Shown here piece by piece: positions 34,921 to 45,221 of a stretch of 64,000 nt of DNA. Every line of letters begins with the position of its first letter. The stretch's first letter is position 1. Below the pieces are notes generated by a model, which made no database searches, had not been told where the DNA came from, and saw only the letters and a list, made by a program, of their open reading frames with translations. The position numbers and the translations under genes were made by a program. Source of the DNA: Theropithecus gelada (lineage: Eukaryota; Chordata; Mammalia; Primates; Cercopithecidae); the NCBI RefSeq assembly GCF_003255815.1, contig NC_037674.1, positions 20,543,537-20,607,536 of the forward strand. The letters are read 5' to 3'.

Positions 34921-35210
34921 TATCTTTTCTACTTACCGTCTCTCCTTCTTATACGTCGCAGGGCCCTCCCCAACAAGCTGTGCCATAGGGAGCTCTGGGA
35001 GGAAAGATCGCCTCCAGAACACCTGTGAGGCCACCTCAGTCCTTGCTGAGCTAAACTGGTGACCCAGACAACACTATGGGCAGAGAGCACTGGTCACGTG
35101 CTCAGTTCTAGAGCTTCAGTGTCTACCACAACTTCCTACAGTTATAGCCTTACCAGTCTGTGGAGCTGAATCTTCATTCTCTATTTGCTGAACTTCCTGG
35201 AAGACTTCTG
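34921..35210. repeat. Left arm of an inverted duplication
   Basis: This segment is the diverged reverse complement of 35941-36228. Matching landmarks include attcagctccacagactg, gaccagtgctctctgccc, gtctgggtcaccagtt and the outer acttacc. Similarity is high by eye over nearly the whole length with a few short indels. I do not recognise it as a known family. Confidence 0.85.
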
Positions 35211-35509
35211 AAAAAGGGAGATGATAACTCCTTTTGCAGAAGTGAAAATCAAGGCTCAAGGGAGCTAAATACTTTCCCCAAAGTCTCTAGGTCCCTTTGC
35301 CCACAGAACCTCTGACTCCAGGTTTTTCCATTCCTTCTGTAAAAGTAAAACAAAACAAAAACTCCAAGAGGGATTAAACCCTGAAATGCTTAATAATAAA
35401 TAGTTTGGTGGCGGGTTCCTTCCTTATAATTTGTTTTCCAAACAAGGGTAGACTTTCACCAATGGGACAGAATGAGAGGGTCTAGGGGGAGGATCAGGAG
35501 TGGGAGACC
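35211..35509. other. Spacer of the inverted duplication, left part
   Basis: No element recognised in the roughly 300 bases before the AluYR-like insertion. Confidence 0.35.
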
Positions 35510-35524
35510 AACACCAGCTTTCTT

Positions 35525-35826
35525 TTTTTTTTTTTTTTTTTTTTTAAGACGGAGTCTGGTTCTGTTGCCCAGGCTGGAGTGCAGTGGCCAGATCTCGGCT
35601 CACTGCAAGCCCCGCCTCCCAGGTTCACGCCATTCTCCTGCCTCAGCCTCCCGAGTAGCTGGGACTACAGGCGCCCGCCACCTCGCCCGGCTAATTTTTT
35701 TTGTATTTTAGTAGAGACGGGGTTTCACCGTGTTAGCCAGGATGGTCTCGATCTCCTGACCTCGTGATCCGCCCGTCTCGGCCTCCCAAAGTGCTGGGAT
35801 TACAGGCTTGAGCCACCGTGCCCGGC
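35525..35826 (-). repeat. Young AluYR-like element
   Basis: Perfect 15-bp target duplication aacaccagctttctt at 35510-35524 and 35827-35841. On its own strand it carries ctcaagcctg, gcgaggtgg and ctggccactg, the combination I associate with AluYR of Old World monkeys. Confidence 0.95.
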
Positions 35827-35940
35827 AACACCAGCTTTCTTAGACTTCATCCACTTCACATTTAGCCATGGAAAATAATTAGCCAACTATAAATCAATAA
35901 AGAACACTGAATGTCAGACTTTTCTAATCAGAACCCAACC

Positions 35941-36228
35941 CAAAAGTCTCCCAGGAAGTTCAGCAAATAGAGAATGAAGATTCAGCTCCACAGACTGATA
36001 AGGGTATAATTGTAGAGGTCGTTGTTGATACTGAAGCTCTGGAACTTAGCACATGACCAGTGCTCTCTGCCCTTAGTGCTGTCTGGGTCACCAGTTCAGC
36101 TCAGAGAGGACTGAGGTGGACTCACAGGTTTTCTGGAGGCGGTCTTTCCCTCAGAGATCCCTGTGGCACAGCTTGTCAGGGAGGGCCCTGCAAGGTATAA
36201 GGAGAGATGGTAAGTAGAAAAGAGATGA
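35941..36228. repeat. Right arm of an inverted duplication
   Basis: Diverged reverse complement of 34921-35210. The right arm ends where a plus-strand Alu inserts at 36234. Confidence 0.85.
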
Positions 36229-36233
36229 AGGAA

Positions 36234-36541
36234 GGCCAGGTGCGGTGCCTCAGGCCTGTAATCCCAGCACTTTGGGAGGCCGAGGCAGGTGGATCACCTG
36301 AGGTCAGGAGTTTGAGACCAGCCTGGCCAACATGGTGAAACCTCATCTCTACTAAAAATACAAAAATTAGCTGGGCATGGTGGCAGGCGCCTGTAATCCC
36401 AGCTACTTGGGAAGCTAAGGCAGGAGAATCACATGAACCTGGGAGGCAGAGGTTGCAGTGAGTCGCGATGGCACCATTGCACTCCAGCCTGGGCAACAAG
36501 AGCAAAACTCAGTCTAAAAGAAAAAAAAAAAAAAAAAAAAA
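36234..36541 (+). repeat. Alu, full-length
   Basis: Target duplication agatgaag at 36223-36230 and from about 36541. Long A-tail at 36519-36541. Confidence 0.95.
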
Positions 36542-36650
36542 GATGAAGTAGTGTGAGGGAGAGACAGAGAGGAGAGAGGGAAGGAAGGAGGTGGAGAAAA
36601 GGAGAATCAGAAAGAGAAAAAATTAGAAACATGATACAAAAGCAAAGGAC

Positions 36651-36836
36651 AGGGCTGATGTGGTAGCATGTCCCTATAATCCCAGTGAATCAGGAGGCTG
36701 AGGTGGGAGGATATGTAGGATGGCTTGAGCCTGGGAGTTTGAGGCTGCAGTGAGCTATGGTTCCACCACTGCACTCCAGCCTGAGCAACAGAACAAGATC
36801 CTATCTCTAATAAATAAATAAATAACAACAAAAAAG
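36651..36836 (+). repeat. Alu-related fragment, mostly right monomer
   Basis: Contains the ggctgaggtgggagg to cctgagcaacag part and a (TAAA)n tail; the left monomer is absent. Confidence 0.8.
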
Positions 36837-37431
36837 TAAAGAGAGGGCAGGAAAGAAAATAGAATCCCCAATACCAGGAGAGCGCACGTGTAGCTCCTTA
36901 GGATTTGCTGTATTCTCTCTGACTTTGCTTTCTGTGGCTAGATAAATAATATTTAGTTGATCTTTCGGTGAGGTGTCTAGAAATGCTTTACTGAAAAAGC
37001 AGGCTCTCCAGCACCTGATGGTGGAATTGGCCAAGACCAGTGCTGCAGTGCTGCGGGCTATTTATAACTTCCCTCCTCTGTTTCCAGACTTTTCATTCAG
37101 TGTCATCTCTTGGAAAGGAGCCTGCTATGGGAGATAAAGCTAGAGAGAAAAATATCTTACTTTTCACAGGCAAATGTCAAAAAGCACAGAATTCCATGAG
37201 AAATGAAAAACATTTCAAAAAAATAAACTATACTTGGATATATAAGACATTAATATAAAATAAGGGTCCCTTATTTATATATAAATATTTAACATAAAAT
37301 TAACGGTCCCTTGGAAAACACTTGTTACCACCATCCCTTTAAATCTACTGTTTTAACTGCCTCCAGTAATTCAGATGGCCTGGTATTCAAGGCCACCTCT
37401 ATCCAAAATTGTGAAGTTGAAGAAATGTGTC
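36837..37431. other. Unassigned intergenic sequence
   Basis: Nothing recognised. Confidence 0.35.
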
Positions 37432-37733
37432 TTTTTTTTTTTGACAGGGTCTCACTCTGTTGCCCAGACTGAAGCCTAGTGGCATGATCAGAGCTCACTG
37501 CAGCCTCGACCTCCCAGGCTCAAACAATCCTTCCACCTCAGCCTCTGTAGAAGCTGGGACCACAGGTGTGTGCCACTATGTCCAGCTGATTTTTCATTTT
37601 TTGTAGAGACAGGGTCTCACTATGTTGCGCAGCCTACACAGTTGAGTCTTGAACTCCTGGACTCAAGTGATCCTCCTGCCTTGGCCTCCCAAAGTGCTAG
37701 AAGGATTACAGGTATGACCCACTGCAGCGCGCA
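37432..37733 (-). repeat. Alu (J-like), full-length
   Basis: Target duplication aaatgtgtct/aaacgtgtct either side. A 14-base insertion (cctacacagttgag) lies in the left-monomer region near 37631. Confidence 0.92.
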
Positions 37734-38924
37734 GAAACGTGTCTGAAAATGCTTCCCGTCACACTCTACTCCATGCTGCTTTTTTTCCTTTACAAGCTCC
37801 TCCCCTGAAGGAACCTCCCCTCTGGTGAGAGGGCACAAAGGCTCAATACTTAGCTCTAGCACAAGACCAGAGAAGGAAAGGGTTAGTAGGAAACAGAAGT
37901 GTAAGGAATGCTTTACTCTGCCTGGAGGAGAAGGAAGGGGATTTGGGCAAAGGTGACCTCTGAGATGGCCTCTGAGAAGAAAATAGCGGTTTGAGTTTAG
38001 GACAAATTGACTCTGAGATATCAGTGGATCCTCCAGGCAGAAATAACCTTCAGGTTTTTGCAGAGAGGAATGTGGGTGAGAGGTTAGGATTGGAGAGAGG
38101 GACTGGGTGTTGTCTCCATGAAGTGGGAAGTGTGTGATGGGCTGTTATCGTCACTGAAGCCTGAGTGCATGACAAGCAGAACAGAGGGTCCCTATTATGA
38201 CATGCCCACCAGGCAGCTCCTGCAGCTTCATGACCTGCATTACCACAGTCAATGCCGTTGGGGTTAGTGGGGAGATATTAAGGTCCATTGTACTCTAAGA
38301 ATCTAAATGATTTGAAAAGGCAACCTGTTCCATATCCCTAGATAACAGCTATTTTTTACCCTGGCTGACTCCAAGGCCAGTTGGAACTAAACAAGGAAGG
38401 GGCAGGTGGACGTCCAAGTAACTCCTTCATTCTTTGATTTCTTCAACCATCCTCTTGGAAGCAGGACAGTTTCCAAGTCTGTTCTCTTCCTTAGCTGATA
38501 ACAAGATAATTTATCCTCTTAACATTAGCTCAATGAAAAGAAAGTTGGAATTTTCAACTCATTGGTTCTCTCCCTTTCCTCTAAATGTAATTCCTCCATT
38601 TTAAATACATTTTCTGGATTTTCTCCAAAGGTCACTAAATGACATTGTAGCACTGCATTAACATGGGCTGACCTAAACTTGGAGATAAAGAAGGAGTCAC
38701 CCATGTGGGACAATCTCAGGCGTTCTAGGAAGGTCCTGATGTTCAAAGCTATCTACCTAGGTCCTATCCTTAGGTTACAGCATTATTCCTTCTGTTTTAT
38801 TATTTATTATCCAACAAGTATTTATTAATACCTGCTATGCCTGCTTTGAAGTGGCCTAGAAAGCACTGTACACTTGAGCTGTTGGTGATTAGCTTTTTAG
38901 TTGGTTGGTTTGTTGTTTTTATAA
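37734..38924. other. Long unassigned block
   Basis: About 1.2 kb without a recognised repeat, except a possible L2/MIR end (ccaacaagtatttattaata) near 38812. No exon-like features. Confidence 0.4.
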
Positions 38925-38951
38925 ACTTTTTTTTTAGACATGAAGTCTCAC
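38925..38951 (-). repeat. Short Alu 3-prime stub
   Basis: T-run plus agacatgaagtctcactttg, interrupted by a second Alu tail. Confidence 0.6.
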
Positions 38952-39189
38952 TTTGTTGTTGTTGTTGTTTGTTTGTTTGTTTTTTGAGATGGAGTCTTGC
39001 TCTGTCACCCAGGCTGGAGTGCAGTAGTGTGATCTCAGCTCACTGCAACCTCCGCCTCCCAGGTTCAAGCAATCCTCCTGCCTCAGCCTCCCGAGTAGCT
39101 GGAATTACAAGCACCCGCCACATATGCCCGGCTAATTTTTGTATTTTTAGTAGAGGCGGGGGTTTCACCATATTGGTCAGGCTGGTCTC
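38952..39189 (-). repeat. Host Alu of the provirus, first part
   Basis: Alu read from its (GTT)n/(GTTT)n tail up to gctggtctc. The remainder resumes exactly at 48011, so one Alu was split by the provirus. Confidence 0.95.
39184..39189. repeat. Proviral target duplication, left copy
   Basis: ggtctc immediately before the first LTR base. Identical ggtctc follows the other LTR; six bases is the length expected for betaretroviral integrase. Confidence 0.95.
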
Positions 39190-39776
39190 TGTTGGGAAAA
39201 CCAGTCCCACACCACCCAGCAGGTACCCTGAGTCCAGCAGAGACAAAGGAGTTAGAAAGAGACAGAATAAGCAATTAAAATGTGGGTCCAGGGGACCAGA
39301 GCGTCGGAGGCTTGCTCACAACCCAGACTTCTCGGGCTCTGCCCAATTTATTAGTTTATAAGCTCTTTGTTCTTAGGGCAGATGGGAGGGGGAGAAAGGA
39401 ATGAGGAAAAGGATTAATCAGTGAAGGAGAACTCATGAGTCATTCGATAAGATGTGCAGCAGTGGTGGTTTCTGTGAATTTCCTTGAACAAAGGCATGTG
39501 TCTAAACTACTTAAGATCTTTAACTTATCGAGACTGAAACAGGTGGGAGCGGGTTTCAGGAGGAGCCAAGATGTTTGATTATACTCCACTGCTTCAAGGG
39601 AGTGTTGTCTTCCTGAGCAACCTGTGGAATGCCGCTGAGCGGTTATACTCTTGGGGCATAAAGACTTGAAGGCAATAAGGAGACTTTTCTCCTCAGAGGT
39701 CACCCATGGCTTCCCATGGGTGTCTCACACAGGGGAGACCAACTCAACTGGCACCCCAGAAACTCTCTTTCCCACA
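39190..39776 (-). mobile_element. 3-prime LTR of the HML-type provirus (587 bp)
   Basis: Begins and ends TG...CA on the proviral strand. It carries an AATAAA polyadenylation signal (39347-39352, reverse complement) and a TATAA-like stretch just upstream. It differs from the other LTR at about 57 positions plus one single-base indel by my count by eye. Family resembles LTR14, recalled from memory. Confidence 0.93.
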
Positions 39777-39790
39777 TGTCCCCCTTTTTT
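39777..39790 (-). other. Polypurine tract
   Basis: AAAAAAGGGGGACA on the proviral strand directly abuts the 3-prime LTR; this is the expected primer for plus-strand DNA synthesis. Confidence 0.85.
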
Positions 39791-39841
39791 GTCTTTATTA
39801 ATTTTTTTTTTTTTATTAATAACCGCCATTGCTATCATGGC

Positions 39842-41804
39842 TCATTCACAGTATCTGGCTTCTCTCCCAAGGTGCTGCCCACATCTATAGACTAAAAACA
39901 AAAAGCACAAACAGACAGAAACCAAAATAAAATTTGCAATTGTTGATCCACCTATGGTTGTAATCCACGTTAAAGGATTGGTATTAGAAAGGCCATCAGC
40001 AGCTCCAGTAACATGGTGACATGAGCCTGAGATGCCTCAAAAACTTGTTTTTTCAGTTTAGCAATATCTAATGTTAAATTATCTTCTTTTCCTTGTAGGT
40101 GACATCTAATCATCTCCCAATGGTGTTCAGTGGCATTATAAGAGCTAGGAGTAATACAAAAATCAGAAGTATTCCAATCACATTGCATTTGAATTCTATG
40201 CTCCAAGCTCATAATCTGATCTCCCATCCAAATTACTGTTTGACGGAGATCATTAATTTGATTTGCCAATTTTTGATCTATTTGGCTTTGGGAATTCCAA
40301 AGCTTAGAAGAATTTTTCTGCCAACTATCCACAAACCCCGCAGTTTGAACAGAAGACTGCAAAGCAACACCAGCAGCAGCAGCAGCAGCAACAGCTGTGA
40401 CAGCTATAAGGCCCATGATCACAGCTACTAAAGTAAGTATGAATCTCTTTGATCTATTAAGTATTCCTTTTAGTACTTCAGTGATAATACTTACGGAGGG
40501 AGAGGCCTCCCAAGATCTATTGAGGGAAACAGGTATCCAAACTCCTTCTCGGGCCCTAACCAGTAAAACGCTATTATCTTTATTAAAGGTAGAATTAATG
40601 CAGGTAAAAAGATGACAGTTGAGGTATGATACAGTTTGAGAGTCAGGTAGGATATTAATTTTTCCCACTGCCAACATAAAAGGAGGTTTAACACAACTCT
40701 GCAATGGGATTGACCGATTAGAGGTCATGACTACAACAAATTGAAGTTTTTTACTGTGGGTCTCTGTTTTATTTTCTCCTTTCCAAATCCAAATTGGGGT
40801 TTGAGTCATCATTAATTTCTACAATTCTGGATGTTCTGGACTTATAATTCGATCAATCATTTTTGGGTTGTTCTCCTCCCACTTAATAGGGTAATTTGTT
40901 TCAATTCTTCTATATAATTTTGGTGCATTATCTGGGTAGTCGTTTGCAAAAGGAGTCTCTCTACAATCATCGCACTGTCCAGTACAATTTACTGCAAAGC
41001 GTCCCCTAGGGGCCCAATCAATGACGATTCCATAGGAATTATTTTGCCGTACAGCAGTGCTGTTTGCAATACAATCTTCCCAGGTTAGCACCTCTAGCTT
41101 TCCAGACCATTTAGTGGCCTGCCTAGGGCAGGGCTTCTTATTAGGTTTAAATTTATTAATCTGGCAATGTGTCATAACATAGCTGTGCTCAAGGTATTTA
41201 ATAGTGTCCAAAGATTGAAATGTCCTCCCACTGATTGCATGAATAGAGGCTTTTGATCCATTATGTGCAGGGACATAAACCATCCAAATTTGTTTATCAT
41301 AATTTAAACATCATGTTGCCGGCCCCAGGCAGATGGGAGGAAAGAGATAACCAATGGAAACATTCATTAATATTCCTTCCTCCTCTGGATGAGTAGGACC
41401 TTGGTTATCTGTTGGTCCAGGCATCCAGACACTATCATTAATATAAACCTCCATGGCGGGGGGGGGGTCTAACCATGTAACAGGCCTAGTCAGTGGGGGA
41501 ATGGGATGTTGGCCCAATAAGTATAATTTTGATCTGCCTCAGTTATGGAGAGACTCACTGCCAAGGAGATTACTGCCACCATAGCTACCATTAGATTACT
41601 GGTGGTCAGCAGCTTGTTCTGAGACCTCAGGTTCTCATCTGCAATGTGAGCTATTCTCTTCCTCTGCCCCCAGGTCGGTGGAGTTGCTTGGCGAGTTTTA
41701 CTGGTTTCCATCTGTTCAACAGAGATGCTCATCTGAGCCATCTGATGAACTGGGGGTGCAGGGACGTTCCGAGGTCTTTTCCTCTTCCTTGGATTCTGGC
41801 TCAT
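39842..41804 (-). pseudogene. env: env remnant of the HML-type provirus
   Basis: Would encode the surface and transmembrane glycoproteins. The true ATG is at 41804-41802, followed by a long basic leader and a hydrophobic signal segment. SU carries several N-X-S/T sites. An RSKR furin-type site ends at 40444 and is followed by a hydrophobic fusion-peptide-like stretch with an alanine run encoded by a GCN repeat (about 40371-40390). The TM ectodomain is uninterrupted in a 280-codon frame at 40812-39970. Lesions seen: a frame change near 41500, an in-frame TGA at 41313-41311, an in-frame TAG at 40821-40819, and a frame change near 40000. The last of these puts the membrane anchor and short tail (to the stop at 39844-39842) in another frame. 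The start overlaps the end of pol. No functional protein is expected. Confidence 0.92.
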
Positions 41805-44364
41805 GGCACAGCTTGAGATGTCTTGTGGGTGCCCAGACAGGAAGCTGATTCTCTCCTGGCGAGATACAAGCAAACCCTCGACCCCATGTAATGATTTTGC
41901 CCTTTTCCCAGATTTTGGTTCTGACGTCCTTCCACTACACATGTTTTCCTTCATGAGGATTTTTTTGCCCTGTCAAATGCTGCTCTGCTGCCGTTGTACC
42001 CTGATCTCTAGACAAAATCAAAAAATTTAAAGTGGTAATAGCCAATCATAGCTGCATATGGGGAGTAGAGTATTCTCTGGTTCCCCTCTCTGTCTTTTGT
42101 TTTTGTAATTGAGATTTTAAGGTTCGATTAGCCCATTCAACAATGGCTTGGCCTTGAGAATTATTGGGTGTTCCAGAACGGTGCTCAATGTGCCATTGTT
42201 GAAGAAAGCTTATAAAGATTTACTACAGTAGCCTGGGCCATTGTCTGTTTTAATCTTTTGTGGGATGCCCATGGCAGTGAAACAAGAAAGTAAATGTCTT
42301 TTAATATGAGCAGCTGCCTCACCTGTTTTGCAAATTGCCCATACAAAATGAGAAAAGATATCTATAGTAACATGGACTTATGAAAGTTTCCTGAATGAAG
42401 GTACATGGGTTATGTCCATTGGCCACAACATATTGGGGGTTAATCCCCATGAAGTTAACACCAGTCCTTTCATGTGGCAGTTGTAGTACCTGGCACTGAG
42501 GGCAATGTTGCACAATGTCCTTTGCCTGTCTCCAAGTAATCTGATATTTTTGTTTAAGTCCTGCTGCATTAACATGTGTTAGGGAGTGAAAATCTTGGGC
42601 ATTAATAAGTACAGTGGAAACTAGTAAATCAGCTTGATAGTTAGCTCTTACAAGTGGCCCAGGAAGATTAGTGTGTCCTTGAATGTGCACAATATAGAAA
42701 GGAAAACAGCAATCACACATTGCCTTTTGTAAAGAAGAAAACAGCTGATAGAGTTGTTCATCCACAACATATTTAATGAGTGCAGTTTCTATGTATTGAG
42801 TGGCTTGAACAACATAAGCTGAATCAGAGACAATATTTACAGGTTGCTTAAAGTCTTCTAACACAGCTATAACTGCCTGTAATTCAGTCCTCTGTGCCGA
42901 TTGAAAGTCAGTTTGAATAATTCTGTTTTTAGGTCCTACAAAAGCTGCTTTTCCATTGCTAGAGCCATCTGTAAAAACAGTCACTGCTCCTTCCAATGGA
43001 GCACTATGGGTAATTTTTGGAAGGACCCATGTTGTTAGCTTCAAACCTGAAAAATTTTGTTTTTTGGATAATGATTGTCAAGAACTTCAATGAAGCCAGC
43101 TAAATTTATTTGACAATTGACCGAATTAACAAAGGCTTGCCGAATCTGATTTTTATTCATTGGAACTATAATCTTATCTGGATCTGAGCCACAAAGTTTA
43201 ACGACTCTAAGGCGAGCTTGCCCAATCAAGATTGCAATCTGGTCCAAGTATACTGTGAGTGTTCTAACAGTATTGTGAGGCAGGAAAGACCATTCAACTA
43301 AGTCCTCACTCTGAACTATAACCCCTGTAGCAGATTGGAGAGTAGGGGACACAATGAACTGTAATGGTAAACTTGAGTCTATCCTATTAAGCTGGGCCTG
43401 TTGTATTTTTTCTTTAATCATTTGTAATTCTTTGGCAGCCTCAGGAGTCAGTTCTTGTTTACTATTGAGAGCAGGGTCTCCTCTTAAAATAGAGAACAGA
43501 TTAGACATAGCATAGGTAGGGATTCCCAAAGTAGGTCGAATCCAACTGATATCCCCTAATAATTTTTGAAAATCATTTAAAGTTTTCAGAGAGTCTTTTC
43601 GAATTTGAACCTTTTGGGGTTTAATTTCCCTTTCCTGATCCTGCATTCCCAAATATTGGAAAGGAGTGGCCCTTTGAATTTTTTCTGGTGCTATGAGCAA
43701 TCCAGCATTGGCTACCATCTCCTGTAAATATGAATAACACTGGATAAGTCAGTCTTGATTTTTGACCTCACACAATATGTCATCCATATAATGAATGATA
43801 TATGAAAACTGATCTCTCACAGGTTGAATAGCCTTCCCCACAAAAGTTTGACAAATAATAGGACTATTCAACATACCCTGCAGCAGAACTTTCCAATGAT
43901 ATCTGGCTGCTGGTTCCTTGTTGTTTGTTCATAGCAGGAATAGTAAAAGCAAATTTCTCAAAATCAGACTCTGCTAGAGGAATATTTAAAAAGCAGTCCT
44001 TCAAATCTATAATTATTAATGGCCAGTCTCTAGGAATCATGGTGAAGGATGGAAGCCCTGACTGCAGGGCCCCCATCGGTTGGATGACTGCATTGACTGC
44101 TCATAAGTTGGTTAGCATGCGGCATCTACCGGATTTTTTTCTTTATTACAAACACTGGTATGAATTCCATGGAGAAAATGTGGGCTCAATGTTTCCTTTG
44201 TTTAATTGCTCTTTGAGTAATTCCTGTAAGGCCCCCATTTTTTCCTGAGAAAGCAGCCACTGCTCCACCCAAGCAGGATTTTGGGTCTTCCATTTTGAGG
44301 GAATAGAATTTGGAGGCTCATCAGTGACCGCCCCTAAAAATGGTAACCTAATCCTTAACTGCAC
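41716..44364 (-). pseudogene. pol: pol remnant: reverse transcriptase, RNase H, integrase
   Basis: Reverse transcriptase begins in the frame at 44364-44146. The first catalytic aspartate region (IDLKDCF) is in 44076-43864. The YMDD box is intact at 43790-43779 but in another frame, followed by a TGA at 43751-43749. The thumb/connection is open at 43718-43041. RNase H at 43044 onward keeps TDGSS, RTELQ, SDSAY and a final QADLL, so its acidic residues look preserved. The integrase HHCC zinc motif follows in the same frame. The first core aspartate (PMDITHV) is displaced by a frame change near 42460; TDNGP and the downstream glutamate are recognisable but broken. The end overlaps env. The pro-to-pol frame relation is the -1 expected for this retrovirus group. 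Confidence 0.93.
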
Positions 44365-45221
44365 TCATTTTTTACAGTAACCTGTATGGGTTCAATGATG
44401 CCCATCTCCTGTTTTCCTAGACATTTTCTGGGAACATAGCCCATGTTTGACATTATTTTTTGACCAGTTTGACCGTACCAGGGAGAAGGGACTGAAATTT
44501 CTGTGCCCCATTGCTGAAGCAGATCTCTCCCCCATAAGTTAACAGGAATGTATGTAATTAGAGGTTGTATTGTGCCTTTCTGTTCTTCTGGACCAAGACA
44601 AGGTAAGATAAAAGTACTCTGGAAAACTTCTGAAGCAGTTCTGACCCCAACAAGATCCACTGGGGCCTTTTTTTTAGGCCAGTTTTTTGGCCATTGATAA
44701 AGAGCTATGATCGACACATCTGCTTCTGTGTTGACCAGACCCTCAAATTGTTTTCCTTGAATAGTGACTGTACAAATAGGACTATTGTCAGAGACTTGAT
44801 TTACCCAATAGGCAGCCTTGCCTGCTGAATTTGTGCTTCCAAATCCTCCTGTTCTTTTTTCTGAGCTTTCTCCTAACTTAACATGTGGTAAAAGCAATAG
44901 TAGAGCTATTCTGTCACCTGGATTAGCACGCCAGGGAACAGTGGAGGAGATAACAATTTGAATTTCTCTCTGGCAATCAGAGTCCACTACTCCAGTATGT
45001 ACTCGAATTCCCTTTAAATTTAAGCTGAACCTTCCCAGTATACGTCCTACCATGCCATTTGGCAATGGGCCATAAACTCCCGTTGGAACCTTCCTAGGAG
45101 GCTCCCCTGGAAGGAAGGATAAGGCTTCAGTACAGCATAAATCTATTTCCCTGCTTTTAGCTGTGGAGGGGGACAATTGCTGTACATTTGTACAGGAATA
45201 GACTGGCTGGGAACACTCCAT
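44355..45221 (-). pseudogene. pro: pro remnant: dUTPase, aspartic protease and G-patch
   Basis: A 288-codon frame remains open. The N-terminal half shows dUTPase motifs in order (an IDLCC-like motif 1, a GVVDSDC motif 3, PGDRIAL, and the GGFGSTN glycine-rich motif 5). The protease follows, but the catalytic triplet DTG is NTE (LVNTEADVS near codon 163), removing the nucleophilic aspartate. The C-terminus retains a glycine-patch-like segment (MGY...LGK), a feature of betaretroviral proteases. In life it would be reached by frameshifting from gag and would cleave Gag-Pro-Pol; here it is catalytically dead although the frame is intact. Confidence 0.9.

Noticed and set aside
37734..38924. Repeat-poor 1.2-kb block as a hidden gene
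   Set aside because: No long frame, splice-consistent segment or RNA-gene motif found on either strand.
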